DNA from: Cylindrobasidium torrendii FP15055 ss-10
Taxonomy: Eukaryota; Basidiomycota; Agaricomycetes; Agaricales; Physalacriaceae
DNA length: 61,126 bases
NCBI GenBank assembly: GCA_000934385.1
Contig: KN880580.1
Coordinates: forward strand, 1 to 61,126
Direction: 5' to 3'
The notes below the pieces were generated by a model. That model had not been told where the DNA came from and did not search any database. It saw nothing but the letters and a program-made list of their open reading frames with translations. The position numbers and the translations under genes were made by a program. This document shows, piece after piece, positions 58,462 to 61,126 of this stretch. Numbering within the stretch: the stretch's first letter is position 1; each line of letters starts with the position of its first letter.

Positions 58462-61126
58462 CCCTCAAAAATGGCCGACCCACCTCTCTTTCCTTGTGTA
58501 CATACCCGTACAAAATTGCTATCGAACGTTGTCGGACCCTCTCCATGATTTCTAGACGTTGGACTATAACTATGAACGCTTCTTGTGTACTTGTAGTCGG
58601 ACGCTTGGTTTTTGCTTCTCCTTCCCGGGCCATATCACACTCATTCATTCAGTCTCTATACTACACACACTCATTCCTTTGCGGTCAGCCTCTTTACCGT
58701 CCCTCCCTGCACTTTTGCTTCGCGCCCCCATATCGTGTACTTTCTAGCACCCGGCTCACCTGTTTATTCACGAGCTGTTTCGCGTCGGACTTATCTACTC
58801 TCCCCTTCGTTGGTCTTTGTATCTCTATCGTTGGTCGTCTGTCTTTTTGATTATCATATAATCCACGGATTTGATTACTCATTTTTTTATCCAGCCACCC
58901 GGAGGCTAATCGAGAACGTGTGCACCGGCGGAGAAAGCGAGCAAGTACATCGCATTGTTTCGCTAAATACTCCAGGGCACTGGTGAAGAATTGGAAATAA
59001 CGAGCGCGACTCCTGAGCTGTCCGACGCGCGATGGGTCGCACGAATGTCGCACGTCGTACTTAGCCAAACAATCGAGTAGTTTGGATTGTGGACGTCTTC
59101 AGTGGGTCAAGAACTCAAGGTCACTTGTTCTCATTCCGCTTTCACAGGAGTCCCTTCATAGCATAATCTCTGTTATGTTTTACAGCGGAATGCTTTCCGC
59201 GAGCCGACAGTCGGACGACTTATAGCAGCGTCAAAGCACTATCAAAGCGTCCATTCAATCCTGGACGCTTCACGTTACCTCCGCGGGGACATAAGCGCTT
59301 GACACGTGAGAAAGGCTTGACGATCGCGCCGACGCGCGCGCATGTTGCCGAATCCAGTGGCAAGAGAGTCGTTCAACCCAGGTCGGCATCGATACACGTG
59401 TACGACGGGTTACTTGACCATGATCCTTTCCGAGACACTCTGGACGACCTGTAGCCCGCTTGGTAATGCCCAGCTTCTTGTCTTTTGAATGTGGTGGCCT
59501 GTGGTGGCTCTTCAGCAGAAAAGGCTCAGCCTCATCGTACTTCCTCATCCGTCGTCCTCCTGTCTCAAAATTCTCCCCCGCAAACGCGTGCGCAAAAAGC
59601 AACGAGTTAGCAGCGGCTGGCGTATAGGGACCTCAACGTGCACGGGCGCGTACTACCGATACCAACAATTGGCAATGCGTATGGGTTAGCCTTAAATCTG
59701 CTCGAATCCGTTCGCGCCGGGATTTTCGCGAAATCACCGACTCCCAGCCGACGCCGCCGATCTGTGCATCGTTCTCCGCCCACCCTAGGGTCTAGACGCA
59801 GGGTGCGGCCGTGAGGTTGCACTTGCCAACCCGCGCCACTCGACGGGGACCCATGGATATAACGGCCGAAAATCCCGGTGCCTGCCTGCTTATGTTTATG
59901 TCCCAAAAATGGAAGGATCGGCTATTAACCACGTGGACTTAAGCCAACCTCTCGGCACCGTCGACGCTTGGATACCATCCCCCAGACGCCCATTATATTA
60001 CTAGTCCATCTTGTGAGTGGTCAGGCAACGATCCATTAATGAAGACCCTTCATCATCATCAATGAAAATTACAGTGCTGAGACGGTTGGTACTTACCACC
60101 ACTACACATAGTACTCGGGCGGGCAGGTTTGGGCCACAACCCCGGGGCGGGGGCTGAAATTTCTAGGGTGAGCGCGCCCTCGAGGAGAAGCCGCCGGGAC
60201 GCGCTAGCGTCCATCATGCACGTTGCTGCTTAAGGTTCACTATCGATGTTATCCCAACTGAGAATTAGCTTGGTTAGAACCGGATGGGTGTCTACATATG
60301 TGCACCCCGTCACACAAAATGGTTTGAAAATCGCTCACAAGTTCGTCCTTGTGATTACTGATACTGCTATTCTTGTACATAGGCAGGTTCGAACTTCACA
60401 GGTCAGATATTGTGCCCACCACGAGCAGCACGCGAAATACACGCAAAGACCCCCACATTGCACCCAAAAGAGCAGCCGGAAATGCAACATCGCATCATGC
60501 ATGGCCATGTTCGTGTGCCCAATGAATGGTACCACACACCTTGCCCAAAGTCTCCTATTTCGTCTTGCTACTGCTTACTAGGAGAGAAAGTCCGGATACA
60601 TAAAGACTTGAAGCTTGAAGGCGGACAATCTCTAACCTTACCCTCGGTATACTTTGTAGTACTGTGCACTACATTGTAGTTCACAAGGAACATAAAGAAT
60701 ATCTATAGCTTGTATGTACACCAATCCACCACTTGGAATAGCGGACACTCAATAGCGTGAGAAATGCAAAGGGAAAAAAGAAGTACTATGCATCTGGAAG
60801 CCTTGTTATCAGCGTGGTAATGGCTACACCGCTGCACGCCAGTATTCGAAAAAAACTTTTCTGGTCCGAAATGTTATTTTCGAATATCCCTCAGAATGAG
60901 ATATCAATGTTTGACCTGGAAATGAGCTACAAACATTTCGATGGCCCGGAATCTTGTGAGGTGGAATCCGGTTGCCAGCAACTCTGCATCAGCCGAGGGT
61001 GCCGAGCCTTGGACTGGGCCACGACAAGAGGGACTTCGCAGTTTTCAAGTCCTTTCCTCCCTTCCACCACCACTGCCAGCACAGCAACGACGACCGGTGT
61101 CGCTACCCACCCATCATAACAGCGCT
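58462..61126. other. Terminal 2.7 kb without a called gene
   Basis: 58462-58980 is a pyrimidine-rich 3' region of the HSF gene. Beyond it, frames of 60-125 codons on both strands (59270-59602 minus, 60246-60581 plus, 60757-61119 plus) lack motifs. A G-rich tract (CCCGGGGCGGGGGC) lies near 60140. The window may end inside the upstream region of another gene. Confidence 0.5.

Noticed and set aside
1..61126. CRISPR array, rRNA, retrotransposon or DNA transposon
   Set aside because: No regular repeat-spacer pattern, no rRNA signature, and no reverse transcriptase, integrase or transposase motif in any frame I examined.

Overview
The window looks like nuclear DNA of a filamentous basidiomycete, most likely an Agaricomycete. 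Nearly every gene is broken by introns of about 45-60 bases with GT..AG ends. The products are eukaryotic and fungal: SEC62, mitochondrial ATP4, RTA1-type and SLC16-type membrane proteins, GPI-anchored chitin deacetylases, a PL3 pectate lyase, F-box proteins and an HSF factor. There is one intron-containing tRNA-Asn. I see no CRISPR array, rRNA gene or recognisable transposon. Gene models were spliced by hand. Where I give exon counts, the frame closes across every junction; for the two largest genes only part of the junctions were worked out.

Layout. 0-2.6 kb: no convincing gene, but a perfect 21-bp inverted repeat. 2.6-16.2 kb: chitin deacetylase 1 (+), a protein kinase (-), SEC62 (-), a conserved 646-residue protein (+), chitin deacetylase 2 (-) and an SLC16-like MFS transporter (-). 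16.6-21.4 kb: a broken F-box gene, a PL3 pectate lyase and an 81-residue stand-alone dsRNA-binding-domain protein. 22-27.4 kb: a large RhoGEF with DEP, two DH-like blocks, PH and CNH. 28.5-33 kb: GNAT acetyltransferase, a coiled-coil protein of unknown role, and a UBA/zinc-finger/UBX protein. 33.3 kb: tRNA-Asn(GTT). 34-43 kb: F-box protein, LUFS/LisH (Flo8/SSDP-like) regulator, GDSL esterase, second F-box protein. 43.5-51.4 kb: one giant gene combining an SF1 (ZNFX1/UPF1-like) RNA helicase, an NF-X1-type zinc finger and three CbxX/SpoVK-type AAA+ modules. 52-54.5 kb: ATP4 and an RTA1-like protein. 57-58.5 kb: HSF-type transcription factor. The last 2.6 kb seems empty.

Themes. One group acts at the cell surface: two chitin deacetylases, the RhoGEF (Rom2/Rgf type, linked to cell-wall signalling in other fungi), pectate lyase, GDSL esterase, RTA1. 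A second is regulatory: F-box genes, LUFS regulator, HSF factor, kinase. A third may touch RNA: the dsRBD microprotein and the helicase/AAA+ giant. The genes are not an operon, and shared function within the groups is inference. The most unusual items are the helicase-zinc finger-triple AAA+ protein, whose P-loop codons are split by introns in three of four modules, the dsRBD microprotein, and the tandem-DH RhoGEF.
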